A program made the translations under genes and the position numbers. This document shows positions 16,111 through 23,226 of a stretch of 24,804 nt of DNA, piece after piece. Position 1 is the stretch's first letter. Each line of letters opens with the position of its first letter. Origin of the DNA: an uncultured Sutterella sp. (lineage in GTDB: Bacteria; Pseudomonadota; Gammaproteobacteria; Burkholderiales; Burkholderiaceae_F); contig CABSHY010000002.1 in NCBI GenBank assembly GCA_902477615.1, positions 1 to 24,804 of the forward strand, written 5' to 3'. Below the pieces are notes generated by a model. It was not told the DNA's origin. It was given only the letters and a program-made list of their open reading frames with translations, and did no database searches.

Positions 16111-17625
16111 ATGGCAGAAGAAAATATCGTTAACGCTGCTGCGGCAGACGACGAAAACCACATTATCGCTGAGCGTCGTGCAAAGCTCGCTAAGTGGCGC
16201 GAAGAAGGTCATGCTTACCCTAATGACTTCGTTCGCAAAGACTTTTTCGGTGATATCCGTGAACGTTTTGCTGACGTTACGGCTGAAGAGTTAGAAGCTC
16301 AAGCCAACCACGTGGCCGTCTCTGGCCGTATGATGCTCAAACGCATTATGGGTAAAGCCTCCTTTGCCACGTTGCGTGACGGTACCGGCACGATGCAATA
16401 CTTCTTGTCCCCGGCAGAAATGGGCGAAGAAGCTTATGACAGCTTCAAGAGCTTGGACATCGGTGACATCGTGGCTGCCGAAGGTATTGTCTTCCGCACC
16501 AAGCGTGGTGAGTTGTCTGTTCGTGTTCAAAAGCTTCGTTTAATGAGCAAAGCTTTGCGTCCTTTGGCTGAAAAGTTCAAGGGCTTGAGCGACCAAGAAA
16601 TTTGCTATCGCCAACGCTACCTCGACTTGATCATGAATGATGAAAGCCGTGATCGTTTCGTTAAGCGCAGTCAAGCGATTTCTGAAATCCGTAACTACAT
16701 GGTTGAAAATCGTTTCATGGAAGTGGAAACGCCGATGTTGCACCCGATCCCGGGTGGCGCTAACGCTAAGCCCTTCATCACGCACCACAATGCGTTGGAC
16801 ATCGATATGTACTTGCGTATCGCTCCGGAACTTTATTTGAAGCGTTTGGTTGTGGGCGGTTTTGAACGTGTTTTCGAAATTAACCGTAACTTCCGTAACG
16901 AAGGCGTCTCTGTTCGTCACAATCCTGAATTCACGATGATGGAATTCTATGCTACGTATTGGACGTACAAGGATCAAATGGACTTCACCGAAGGTTTGTT
17001 GCGTACGGTGGCCGAGCGCGTGACGGGCTCCAGCATGATTCATTATCAAGGTCATGACATTGACTTCAGTAAGCCCTTCGATCGTTTGACGCCGCGTCAA
17101 GCCATCTTGAAATACGCTCCGCAATACACCGAAGAACAATTAAATGACGAAGCCTTCTTGCGCAATGAATTGAAGCGCTTGGGCGAACCGCAACCGGACT
17201 ATGTCGGTATGGGCGCTTTGGAAATGGCTTTGTTTGAAGAAGTGGCTGAATCCAAGTTGATTCAACCGACCTTCATCATTGACTACCCGGTAGAAATCTC
17301 CCCGTTGGCTCGTGCCTCTGATGTCAATCCGGAATTGACCGAACGCTTTGAATTGTTCATGGCCGGTCGTGAAACTGCTAACGGTTTCTCTGAATTGAAC
17401 GACCCGGAAGACCAAGCCGCTCGTTTCCGTGCTCAAGTCGAAGCCAAGGATCATGGTGACGATGAAGCCATGTACTATGACGCTGACTACATCCGCGCTC
17501 TCGAATTCGGTTTGCCGCCCACCGGTGGTTGCGGTATCGGTATTGACCGCTTCGTGATGTTGTTAACCGACGCTCCGAGTATTCGCGACGTATTATTATT
17601 CCCGCACATGCGTCCGGAAGCGTAA
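16111..17625 (+). CDS. lysS: Lysyl-tRNA synthetase, class II
   Basis: Charges tRNA-Lys with lysine in the cytoplasm. The protein has 504 residues (E. coli LysS 505). An OB-fold anticodon-binding domain (about 60-160, including VSGRMMLKRIMGKASFA) is followed by the class II catalytic core. Motif 2 contains FRNEG at 261-265 and FTMMEFY; motif 3 is GIGIDR at 475-480, followed by the conserved LLFPHMRP end. The start at 16111 is preferred over an ATG at 16102, because AAAGGA lies 8 bases before 16111 but overlaps the upstream ATG. It is probably cotranscribed with prfB. Confidence 0.96.
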   Translation: MAEENIVNAAAADDENHIIAERRAKLAKWREEGHAYPNDFVRKDFFGDIRERFADVTAEELEAQANHVAVSGRMMLKRIMGKASFATLRDGTGTMQYFLSPAEMGEEAYDSFKSLDIGDIVAAEGIVFRTKRGELSVRVQKLRLMSKALRPLAEKFKGLSDQEICYRQRYLDLIMNDESRDRFVKRSQAISEIRNYMVENRFMEVETPMLHPIPGGANAKPFITHHNALDIDMYLRIAPELYLKRLVVGGFERVFEINRNFRNEGVSVRHNPEFTMMEFYATYWTYKDQMDFTEGLLRTVAERVTGSSMIHYQGHDIDFSKPFDRLTPRQAILKYAPQYTEEQLNDEAFLRNELKRLGEPQPDYVGMGALEMALFEEVAESKLIQPTFIIDYPVEISPLARASDVNPELTERFELFMAGRETANGFSELNDPEDQAARFRAQVEAKDHGDDEAMYYDADYIRALEFGLPPTGGCGIGIDRFVMLLTDAPSIRDVLLFPHMRPEA

Positions 17626-17644
17626 ACTAGAGGTATGAACGGTT

Positions 17645-17668
17645 CTCCTCGATGCTTTCATCGAGGAG
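17645..17668 (+). repeat. 10-bp perfect hairpin between lysS and the NUDIX gene
   Basis: CTCCTCGATG (17645-17654) pairs with CATCGAGGAG (17659-17668) around a CTTT tetraloop. No T-run follows, so it is not a normal terminator. The 3' arm contains AGGAG, a Shine-Dalgarno-like sequence held in the stem, 35 bases before the next start. Confidence 0.75.
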
Positions 17669-17703
17669 GAATCTACCTATCCAGTACTCAGAAGGAGCCC
17701 ATT

Positions 17704-18558
17704 ATGGTCGATACGGCAAAAGTAATGTCTGTCTATTCATCGATTAAGGAAAAAGTGGTTCAAACGGCGCCTGAAGGTTTCATTCGTTTTGCTGATAAAA
17801 AGGAAACGATTGGTTATGTTCGTAAAGACATTGCCATGAAACTAGCGGGGACAACGAGCGACTTTCGTCTTACAGATGTTTTAAGTTTCAGCGACGCAAC
17901 GGTGAGCTCCGAAGCTTCTCGTACGTTGGCTTTGAGAAAAGCTGCTGACATTTTGGGTAAGCTCAATTTGTTGCCCGAGGGCGTTTCCAACGAATTGGTG
18001 GATATTCGCTTGTCGGTTTATGACGGTACGTATTGCCAAGCCCCGCGTAACTTAGCTCGCGTTCTCGGCTTACTGACGACGTCGGTTCGCTTAAATGCCT
18101 ATGATGCCCAAGGGGACTTCCTGTTGGCTAAACGTATGCCTGAAAAGGCAATCGGCGCCGGCAAGTGGGACAGTTTGGCCGGTGGCTTAGTTAAGGCTAG
18201 CGAACAACCCATGCAAGCTCTTTACCGTGAACTCTATGAAGAAGCCGGGTTAACGACATCTGAAGTGGAAATCACCGAAGGTGCCCGCTTTGTTCAAGAA
18301 TTTGCCGTGGCCGAAGGTATGGTTCGCGAAGTGGTGTTGAGTTTCGACGGTCGTTTGAAGGCCGGTGTTAAGCCTGCCAATCAAGACGGTTCTGTTTCGG
18401 AATTCAAATCCATGAGCACCGAAGAAGCTTTAACCGTTGCTACGAACGGTGACATGATGTACGCAGCTGCGATTAGCATTTGTGAGAGCGCCATGCGTCA
18501 ATGCGGTCAACGCATTGAAGAAAAGTGGTTGCACTATCGCGGTCAATTGAATATCTAA
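17704..18558 (+). CDS. DUF4743/NUDIX hydrolase
   Basis: Predicted Mg-dependent diphosphate hydrolase of 284 residues. The N-terminal part (about 1-130) resembles DUF4743; the C-terminal part is a NUDIX domain with a complete box at 161-183: Gly161, Glu167, Arg175-Glu176, Glu179-Glu180 and Gly182. Eukaryotic relatives with this domain pair (yeast YJR142W, plant Nudix 20/24) are reported to remove damaged thiamine diphosphate, so a housecleaning role is a reasonable inference, but the substrate is not readable from sequence. The start at 17704 has AAGGAG 6 bases upstream; an in-frame ATG at 17635 lies before the intergenic hairpin and is unlikely. It may be cotranscribed with prfB-lysS, and it ends at the hairpin at 18575-18596. 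Confidence 0.85.
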   Translation: MVDTAKVMSVYSSIKEKVVQTAPEGFIRFADKKETIGYVRKDIAMKLAGTTSDFRLTDVLSFSDATVSSEASRTLALRKAADILGKLNLLPEGVSNELVDIRLSVYDGTYCQAPRNLARVLGLLTTSVRLNAYDAQGDFLLAKRMPEKAIGAGKWDSLAGGLVKASEQPMQALYRELYEEAGLTTSEVEITEGARFVQEFAVAEGMVREVVLSFDGRLKAGVKPANQDGSVSEFKSMSTEEALTVATNGDMMYAAAISICESAMRQCGQRIEEKWLHYRGQLNI

Positions 18559-18574
18559 TCGTTGACTAACAAAG

Positions 18575-18600
18575 AAGCCGGGCAGTTGTCCGGCTTTTTT
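18575..18600 (+). terminator. Terminator after the NUDIX gene
   Basis: AAGCCGG (18575-18581) pairs with CCGGCTT (18590-18596), loop GCAGTTGT, followed by a run of T. It starts 16 bases after the stop. Confidence 0.9.
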
Positions 18601-18622
18601 TGCTGCCCGTTTTGAGGTCAAA

Positions 18623-18659
18623 AATAAACCCGAATTTCGTAATGAAACTCGGGTTTATT
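18623..18659 (-). terminator. Terminator of the DcuC-family gene
   Basis: AATAAACCCGA (18623-18633) and TCGGGTTTATT (18649-18659) form an 11-bp stem with a small inner TTTC/GAAA helix. On the minus strand it lies about 50 bases after the stop and is followed by TTT. Confidence 0.8.
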
Positions 18660-18710
18660 ATTTGTTTGGTTGGGCAATCAAACGGTGATTGCCCAATAGC
18701 GTCTTAAAGA

Positions 18711-19979
18711 CTATACCATCACCAATGCCAACGTAACGACAGAGATGAAGCAGGGGATAGCCGTACGCTTAGCCACTTCAATCGGGTTAGCCATAGCAAT
18801 ACCGCAAACCACCACCATAGCACCGGCGATCGGGGAGGACGTACGACCCAAGGCACCGGTCAAGAAGGCCAAGCCGCCCAAGTGAGGAATGTCCATACCG
18901 AAGTCAGCAGCGTGCGGGGTCACAGCTTCGTTGAAAGCGAACGTAGCAGCGTCACCAGAACCCGTGATCACACCAAGGACCCACGGACCGAGAGAACCAC
19001 CCCAACGGGCGATTTCATTGGAGTCACGCAACAAGGCAACGAACGTATCGATCAAACCTGCAGAACGCAAGCCGGCAGCGAAAACGCCAGCGGCAATGAT
19101 GATACCCATGATGTTGCCATAACCCTTACCGAGACCGTTAAAGAAGCTCTTAGAGAAGTCTTGCGGGTTAACGCGGGTAATGAGCAAGCAGAGGATAGCA
19201 CCGGAGACCATGGCTTGAGCCACGCCCATCTTGATTTGCGGAACAATCGTGTTACCCAAAACCAAGATCACGATCGGGAGCAACGGAACCAAAGCGTAGA
19301 TAACGTTCGGCTTTTCAACCGTTTCGACCTTGTCGGAAACTTGAACGTTGATGTTGTCCGTAGCTTGGCCCTTATCGCCAAACATGATGCAAACGAGGAG
19401 CAAACCAATGATACCGATTGCATAGATGATGCAGCTATACGGCGTATGCAAAGCGATGAAGTCCATGATTTCCATGTTGGAGATCTTGGCGATGTACACG
19501 TTGTGTGCAGAGCCCGGGGACACCACACCACCGTACGTACCCATCATCACGGCAGCAGCAGCGGCAGCCGGCTTAATACCAGCGCGCAACATCACCGGGA
19601 TCAACGTAGAACCCACGGCAGCAGCCACACCGGAGGCGGACGGAATAGCAACGTTAATCACCATCGTCACAGCCGTACAAACCGGGATCAAGAAGATGCC
19701 CAAGCCACGAATCGGCGTAGCAAGAAGTTGAACCAAGTGTTGGTCGCACTTCGTGAAGGAAGAAACATAAGCAAAACCCATGGAAGCACAAATAGCCATG
19801 ATGAGGCCACCGTTGGTCATGGACTTAGCAAAGGAGTTAAAGGCGTTCATCGGGTCAAGTGAAATACAGCACAAGACCAAACCAGCCGTGAAAAGGACCA
19901 AACGCGTTTCGTAGCGCTTAACCAAAGCAACGATGGTTAAAACTACCACGACGATTGCGATCCAGTTCAGAATCGTCAT
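18711..19979 (-). CDS. dcuC: DcuC-family C4-dicarboxylate/organic anion carrier
   Basis: Inner-membrane carrier of 422 residues, nearly all hydrophobic, with about 11-12 membrane segments. DcuC members exchange fumarate and succinate in anaerobic respiration. Family-like features are paired re-entrant segments such as VINVAIPSASGVAAA and GVVSPGSAHN in the first half and VITGSGDAATFAFNEA in the second, separated by a charged cytoplasmic loop (about 204-225). It is shorter than E. coli DcuC (461). The start has GGAG 8 bases upstream. The M20 amidohydrolase gene lies 113 bases upstream on the same strand, so the real substrate could be an acylated amino acid rather than succinate. The symbol is a family label. 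Confidence 0.75.
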   Translation of the reverse strand: MTILNWIAIVVVVLTIVALVKRYETRLVLFTAGLVLCCISLDPMNAFNSFAKSMTNGGLIMAICASMGFAYVSSFTKCDQHLVQLLATPIRGLGIFLIPVCTAVTMVINVAIPSASGVAAAVGSTLIPVMLRAGIKPAAAAAAVMMGTYGGVVSPGSAHNVYIAKISNMEIMDFIALHTPYSCIIYAIGIIGLLLVCIMFGDKGQATDNINVQVSDKVETVEKPNVIYALVPLLPIVILVLGNTIVPQIKMGVAQAMVSGAILCLLITRVNPQDFSKSFFNGLGKGYGNIMGIIIAAGVFAAGLRSAGLIDTFVALLRDSNEIARWGGSLGPWVLGVITGSGDAATFAFNEAVTPHAADFGMDIPHLGGLAFLTGALGRTSSPIAGAMVVVCGIAMANPIEVAKRTAIPCFISVVTLALVMV

Positions 19980-20017
19980 AATAATATCTCCGAGAGAGTA
20001 GTTTGAGATGAGGCAAT

Positions 20018-20047
20018 TTTACAGGAATGTGTCACATTCCGTTTCAA
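20018..20047 (-). promoter_or_regulatory. Putative promoter with palindromic spacer upstream of dcuC
   Basis: On the minus strand TTGAAA (20047-20042), an 18-base spacer and TGTAAA (20023-20018). The spacer holds the perfect 17-bp palindrome GGAATGTG-N-CACATTCC (20024-20040). This places an operator candidate between -35 and -10, about 40 bases before the dcuC start. Confidence 0.5.
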
Positions 20048-20092
20048 TGTAAACCCTTAATTCTTTAGGTTTCCTTGCGGTAAAACAGAAGT

Positions 20093-21298
20093 TCAGCTCA
20101 CCTTTGCTAAATGCTCAAGTCGAGTTAGCGTCATATTCGTGATAACCGAGACGGCCAACGGCAGAACTTCATCGTTGAAATCAAACTGTTGGTTGTGAAG
20201 CGAGACGTTATGATTCTCGTCACGAATACCCACACGAATGATCGAACCGGGGATCTTTGCCAAGTATTCAGAGAAGTCTTCGGAGCTCATAAAAGGTTTG
20301 ATGATTTTGACGTGATCCTCACCAATTAATTTGCGAGTTGCGTCAATCGCAGCTTCCGTTTGTTCTTCACTATTAATAACAGAGGCTACGTAGCGCGTGT
20401 ACTTATAGTCCACTTCGCAATCATTGGCCAAAGCAATTCCCTTAACAATCTTTTCAATCTTGGCTTCCACCATATCGCGGATTTCCGGCAAGAACGTACG
20501 AACGGTACCGCTTAACGTGCATTGGTGAGGTACGACATTAAAGGCTTCAAAGCGACCGGAGTTGATGGAACAAATCGAAACAACGGCGCATTCAATCGGA
20601 TCAACCTTACGAGAGACGATGGTTTGCAAAGCCATAACAATTTGAGAGGCAACGGGAATCGTATCGATGCCTTGATGCGGACGACCACCGTGAGTGCCTT
20701 TGCCCTTAATGATGATTTGAACGCTGTCAGCTGCGGCTTGCAAGGGACCGGCTTTCATGCCGATATCGCCCTTATCGAGGTTGGGCTCTGTGTGACCGCC
20801 GTAGATTTCATCAATACCGTACTTTTCAATTAAACCGGCATCCACCAAGGTCTTGGCACCGATACCGGTTTCTTCTGCTGCTTGGAAAACAAACACGACT
20901 TTACCGGGGAAGTCTCGGTGAGAGCTGATATAGCGAGCTGCGCCCAAAACCCAAGTCATGTGACCGTCATGGCCGCAAGAGTGAGATTTCCCTTCGATTT
21001 GACTGGCCCAAGGCTTGCAAGAGCCGTCATTCATCGGCAAAGCGTCAATGTCAGTACGAACAGCGATAGTTTTGCCGGGGCGGTTGCCTTCAACGGTAGC
21101 AATAACACTACCCTTGACTAGTTCGGTATCAATGTCCGTAATCCCCCAAGCTTTTAGGTATTCGCAGATTTTGGAGACGGTACGTTCTGTGTCAAATCCA
21201 AGGTCAGGATGTTGGTGGAAATCATGGCGAATTGCCGTCAATTCATCGGCCCATTGAGCCACACCAGGTAAGAGTTTTTCTTCGCATAAAACGGTCAT
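20093..21298 (-). CDS. M20 family amidohydrolase (hippurate hydrolase/N-acyl-amino acid hydrolase type)
   Basis: Zinc-dependent hydrolase of 401 residues that probably releases an amino acid from an N-acyl or N-aroyl conjugate. Metal-site motifs are all present: RTDIDALPM (81-89), HSCGHDGH (106-113) with Cys108 and His110, the catalytic Glu pair in AAEET (140-144), and His169 in GGHTEPN. A Gly-rich dimerisation (lid) domain follows (about 185-300, including GTHGGRPHQG), and the C-terminal SSEDF segment completes the active site. No signal peptide is seen, so it should be cytoplasmic. The start has GAGGTG 6-7 bases upstream. It is upstream of and probably cotranscribed with the DcuC-family carrier, suggesting import followed by hydrolysis. 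Confidence 0.88.
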   Translation of the reverse strand: MTVLCEEKLLPGVAQWADELTAIRHDFHQHPDLGFDTERTVSKICEYLKAWGITDIDTELVKGSVIATVEGNRPGKTIAVRTDIDALPMNDGSCKPWASQIEGKSHSCGHDGHMTWVLGAARYISSHRDFPGKVVFVFQAAEETGIGAKTLVDAGLIEKYGIDEIYGGHTEPNLDKGDIGMKAGPLQAAADSVQIIIKGKGTHGGRPHQGIDTIPVASQIVMALQTIVSRKVDPIECAVVSICSINSGRFEAFNVVPHQCTLSGTVRTFLPEIRDMVEAKIEKIVKGIALANDCEVDYKYTRYVASVINSEEQTEAAIDATRKLIGEDHVKIIKPFMSSEDFSEYLAKIPGSIIRVGIRDENHNVSLHNQQFDFNDEVLPLAVSVITNMTLTRLEHLAKVS

Positions 21299-21326
21299 AA
21301 GGACACCTCATAAAAAGAAAAATTTT

Positions 21327-21362
21327 TCGATTCTAAGCTTAGTGCAATTTTGCACGAATCGA
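21327..21362 (-). promoter_or_regulatory. Nested palindromes upstream of the M20 gene
   Basis: TCGATTC (21327-21333) and GAATCGA (21356-21362) are inverted copies. They enclose the perfect inverted repeat GTGCAA-TT-TTGCAC (21342-21355) and the self-complementary TAAGCTTA (21334-21341). A -10-like TAGAAT (minus strand, 21335-21330) overlaps the left arm. It may be an operator of the M20-dcuC unit or a 3'-end structure of the preceding ATPase mRNA. Confidence 0.5.
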
Positions 21363-21380
21363 TATAGAGCAGTTTTAACA

Positions 21381-22598
21381 TCAAATGGCCCAAATGCTAT
21401 GTACTAAAACATTTTTTGCCACATAGTAGGGAGCATCCGTTTGACAAATGATGACAGATTGACCGACAGGTAGATTTTGTTTTTCGAATGTCGTCAACCA
21501 TTTTGCATCATGACTGTCCGCCACGGATTTGGATTTAATTTCAACTGGGTAGTATTTGCCGTTGGCATGAATAAGCAAATCAATTTCCATGCCTTTATTG
21601 TCTCGGTAAAAATAGAAGTCAGGTTTTTTACCGTTGTGAGCCCAGCTTTTAATAATTTCCATAACAACAAACGTTTCAAAGAAATTACCTTGATTTGCGT
21701 GAGTTTGCATTTCTTCCGGCGTTTGAATGCCCAATAAGTGAGCAATCAACCCAGTATCAGTCATGTAAACCTTTGGACTTTTAACTAGTTGCTTATCAAT
21801 GTTTGAAAAGAAGGGGGGTAACAAAATGATTAGTCCAGAAGCTTCAGCAATACTTAACCAACGTTTAATCGTCGTTGTCTGCACGCCAGCGGCTTCGGCT
21901 AGTGGTTGAAGACGAAGTTCTTGACCGCTTCGAATGGCCAGAGCCTTTAAAAACTTTCTAAATTGTATGGTTTTATCAACTTGAGCTAAGGCTGCAACGT
22001 CTTTAGACAGGTAGAGGCTCACAAGGGACTCAAAGAACCAGTCTCGAACTTGAGCGTCTTTATCGACAACGCCAGGCCACGCTCCTTGGAAGATTAGATC
22101 CCAGCATTCTTTGCTACTACGAATTGGTAAATTGGTTTGAAGATTTCCGGGAATAAAGGGAGTTTGCAATAGCCCCTTCCCTTCTCGTTCATAAATTGAA
22201 AAGGGGAAGAGATCAAAACTGATTAGACGACCAGGTAACGCTTCTGTGACTTTTGCCATCAATGAAAGTCGTTGTGAGCCACTAGTCCAATACTGACCGA
22301 ACATATCTGATTGATCGACAGTTTCCTTGAGACTTCTAAATAGTTGGGGCGCTAATTGGATTTCATCAATCGTTCTTGGTGCAGGATTGAGTCGGAAAAA
22401 AGTTTCTGGGGATTCTGTTGCCGAGAGCAATTGTCGAGAATTGTCCAAAGTGACATATTGTCGTTGTTCAGAAGCCAGGTGCTCCAATAACGTACTTTTC
22501 CCAACTTGACGCATACCGGAAACCATAACCACTTTAAATGCATTAGAAGCTTTATTGATAATGGGTTCAAGTGTTCGGGGGGCGTATTGTTTAGTCAT
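21381..22598 (-). CDS. AAA (AAA_14) ATPase with DUF4143 C-terminal domain
   Basis: A protein of 405 residues, the usual length of this widespread and poorly understood family. The N-terminal P-loop is GMRQVGKS at 28-35, and the Walker B region TIDEIQ has Asp78-Glu79. A winged-helix-like middle part (about 210-260, with LAEAAGVQTTTIKRWL) precedes the DUF4143 domain. The C-terminus carries a PD-(D/E)XK-like pattern: Glu338-Ile-Asp340, then Glu353-Ile-Lys355 in YYPVEIKSK. This pattern suggests a nuclease fold, but activity is not proved. No partner gene is adjacent. The Shine-Dalgarno signal is weak. The upstream DNA contains three copies of a 16-bp repeat that overlap the likely promoter, suggesting tight, possibly autogenous repression. 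Confidence 0.85.
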   Translation of the reverse strand: MTKQYAPRTLEPIINKASNAFKVVMVSGMRQVGKSTLLEHLASEQRQYVTLDNSRQLLSATESPETFFRLNPAPRTIDEIQLAPQLFRSLKETVDQSDMFGQYWTSGSQRLSLMAKVTEALPGRLISFDLFPFSIYEREGKGLLQTPFIPGNLQTNLPIRSSKECWDLIFQGAWPGVVDKDAQVRDWFFESLVSLYLSKDVAALAQVDKTIQFRKFLKALAIRSGQELRLQPLAEAAGVQTTTIKRWLSIAEASGLIILLPPFFSNIDKQLVKSPKVYMTDTGLIAHLLGIQTPEEMQTHANQGNFFETFVVMEIIKSWAHNGKKPDFYFYRDNKGMEIDLLIHANGKYYPVEIKSKSVADSHDAKWLTTFEKQNLPVGQSVIICQTDAPYYVAKNVLVHSIWAI

Positions 22599-22620
22599 GA
22601 TAAAGTCCGTCCATCAGTTG

Positions 22621-22677
22621 GTATAAAACCTATGGTCTATAGCGGATAAAATCCATGGTGCACCATAGATTTTATAC
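22621..22677. repeat. Three-copy 16-bp operator-like repeat upstream of the DUF4143 ATPase
   Basis: Copies: GTATAAAACCTATGGT (22621-22636), GGATAAAATCCATGGT (22644-22659), and inverted GTATAAAATCTATGGT (minus strand, 22677-22662). The first two are direct with a 23-bp period; the second and third form a near-perfect 34-bp palindrome. The TATAAA of the inverted copy may be the -10 of the ATPase promoter. Confidence 0.75.
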
Positions 22678-22702
22678 TAAAAAGATTCTTTTGACGAACG
22701 AA

Positions 22703-22734
22703 AAAACGCTCCGAGTTTTCACTCGGAGCGTTTT
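22703..22734 (-). terminator. Terminator of the tpiA-secG-tRNA-Leu unit
   Basis: A perfect 14-bp stem, AAAACGCTCCGAGT (22703-22716) with ACTCGGAGCGTTTT (22721-22734), and a 4-nt loop. On the minus strand it starts 7 bases after the tRNA CCA and ends in six T. Confidence 0.93.
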
Positions 22735-22740
22735 GGAATT

Positions 22741-22825
22741 TGGTGCGGCCGATGAGAGTCGAACTCATATGGATTGCTCCGCCACCCCCTCAAGATGGTG
22801 CGTCTACCAATTTCGCCACGGCCGC
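22741..22825 (-). tRNA. tRNA-Leu (GAG)
   Basis: An 85-nt class II tRNA with encoded CCA. The acceptor GCGGCCG pairs with CGGCCGC. The anticodon stem CCATC/GGTGG holds the loop TTGAGGG with anticodon GAG (plus positions 22791-22789). A long variable arm follows, and the T-arm contains GAGTTCGACTC. It lies 50 bases after secG without a terminator between, so it is probably cotranscribed; E. coli also has a tRNA-Leu(GAG) gene (leuU) after secG. Confidence 0.95.
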
Positions 22826-22875
22826 AGATTGTTTTTCTGACCTGCCAGAATCACAGCAAATCAGAGAAACGCATT

Positions 22876-23226
22876 TTAGCGCGGAATTTGACTCGTTTGG
22901 GAATTTTCCGTCGGATTCTTTTGATCTGCGTCAATGTTTTGCGTGGTTTCCGTGCTCAAAACACCGCTGGCAGGAGCTTGCTTGGTGAAAGCGCCAGAAC
23001 CCAACGTCAAAGCGATGGTAGAAACAAAGAACAACGTTGCAGCAATAGCCGTAGAACGAGACAAGAAGTTAGCAGAACCAGAAGCACCGAAAATGGAGCC
23101 AGAAGCACCGCTACCGAAAGCAGCACCGAGGTCGGCACCCTTACCATGTTGCAACAAAACCAAAATGATCACGGCAATCGCGGAGACGATTTGAACCACG
23201 ATAGCGATAGAGATCAACAACGACAT
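22876..23226 (-). CDS. secG: Protein translocase subunit SecG
   Basis: Small membrane subunit of the SecYEG channel. The protein has 116 residues, with two membrane segments (about 3-25 and 58-78) joined by the conserved loop containing LLQHGKGADLGAAFGSG, where SecG proteins are most alike. The C-terminal tail (about 80-116) is polar and rich in Gln, Thr, Asn and Ser. The ATG at 23226 overlaps the end of tpiA by 13 bases; AAAGGA lies about 11 bases upstream, inside tpiA. The tpiA-secG order is common in betaproteobacteria. Confidence 0.94.
   Translation of the reverse strand: MSLLISIAIVVQIVSAIAVIILVLLQHGKGADLGAAFGSGASGSIFGASGSANFLSRSTAIAATLFFVSTIALTLGSGAFTKQAPASGVLSTETTQNIDADQKNPTENSQTSQIPR

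Noticed and set aside
16540..17139. 199-codon open frame antisense to lysS
   Set aside because: No recognisable motif, and the sense frame is a complete class II synthetase.
18882..19862. 326-codon open frame on the plus strand opposite the DcuC-family gene
   Set aside because: Its translation is dominated by His, Asn, Asp, Arg and Thr with no domain, and it is antisense to a well-formed membrane protein. It is a codon-bias shadow.
22621..22677. Short repeats considered as a CRISPR-like array
   Set aside because: Repeats are only 16 bp, one is inverted, spacers are 2-7 bp, and there are no cas genes; an operator fits better.
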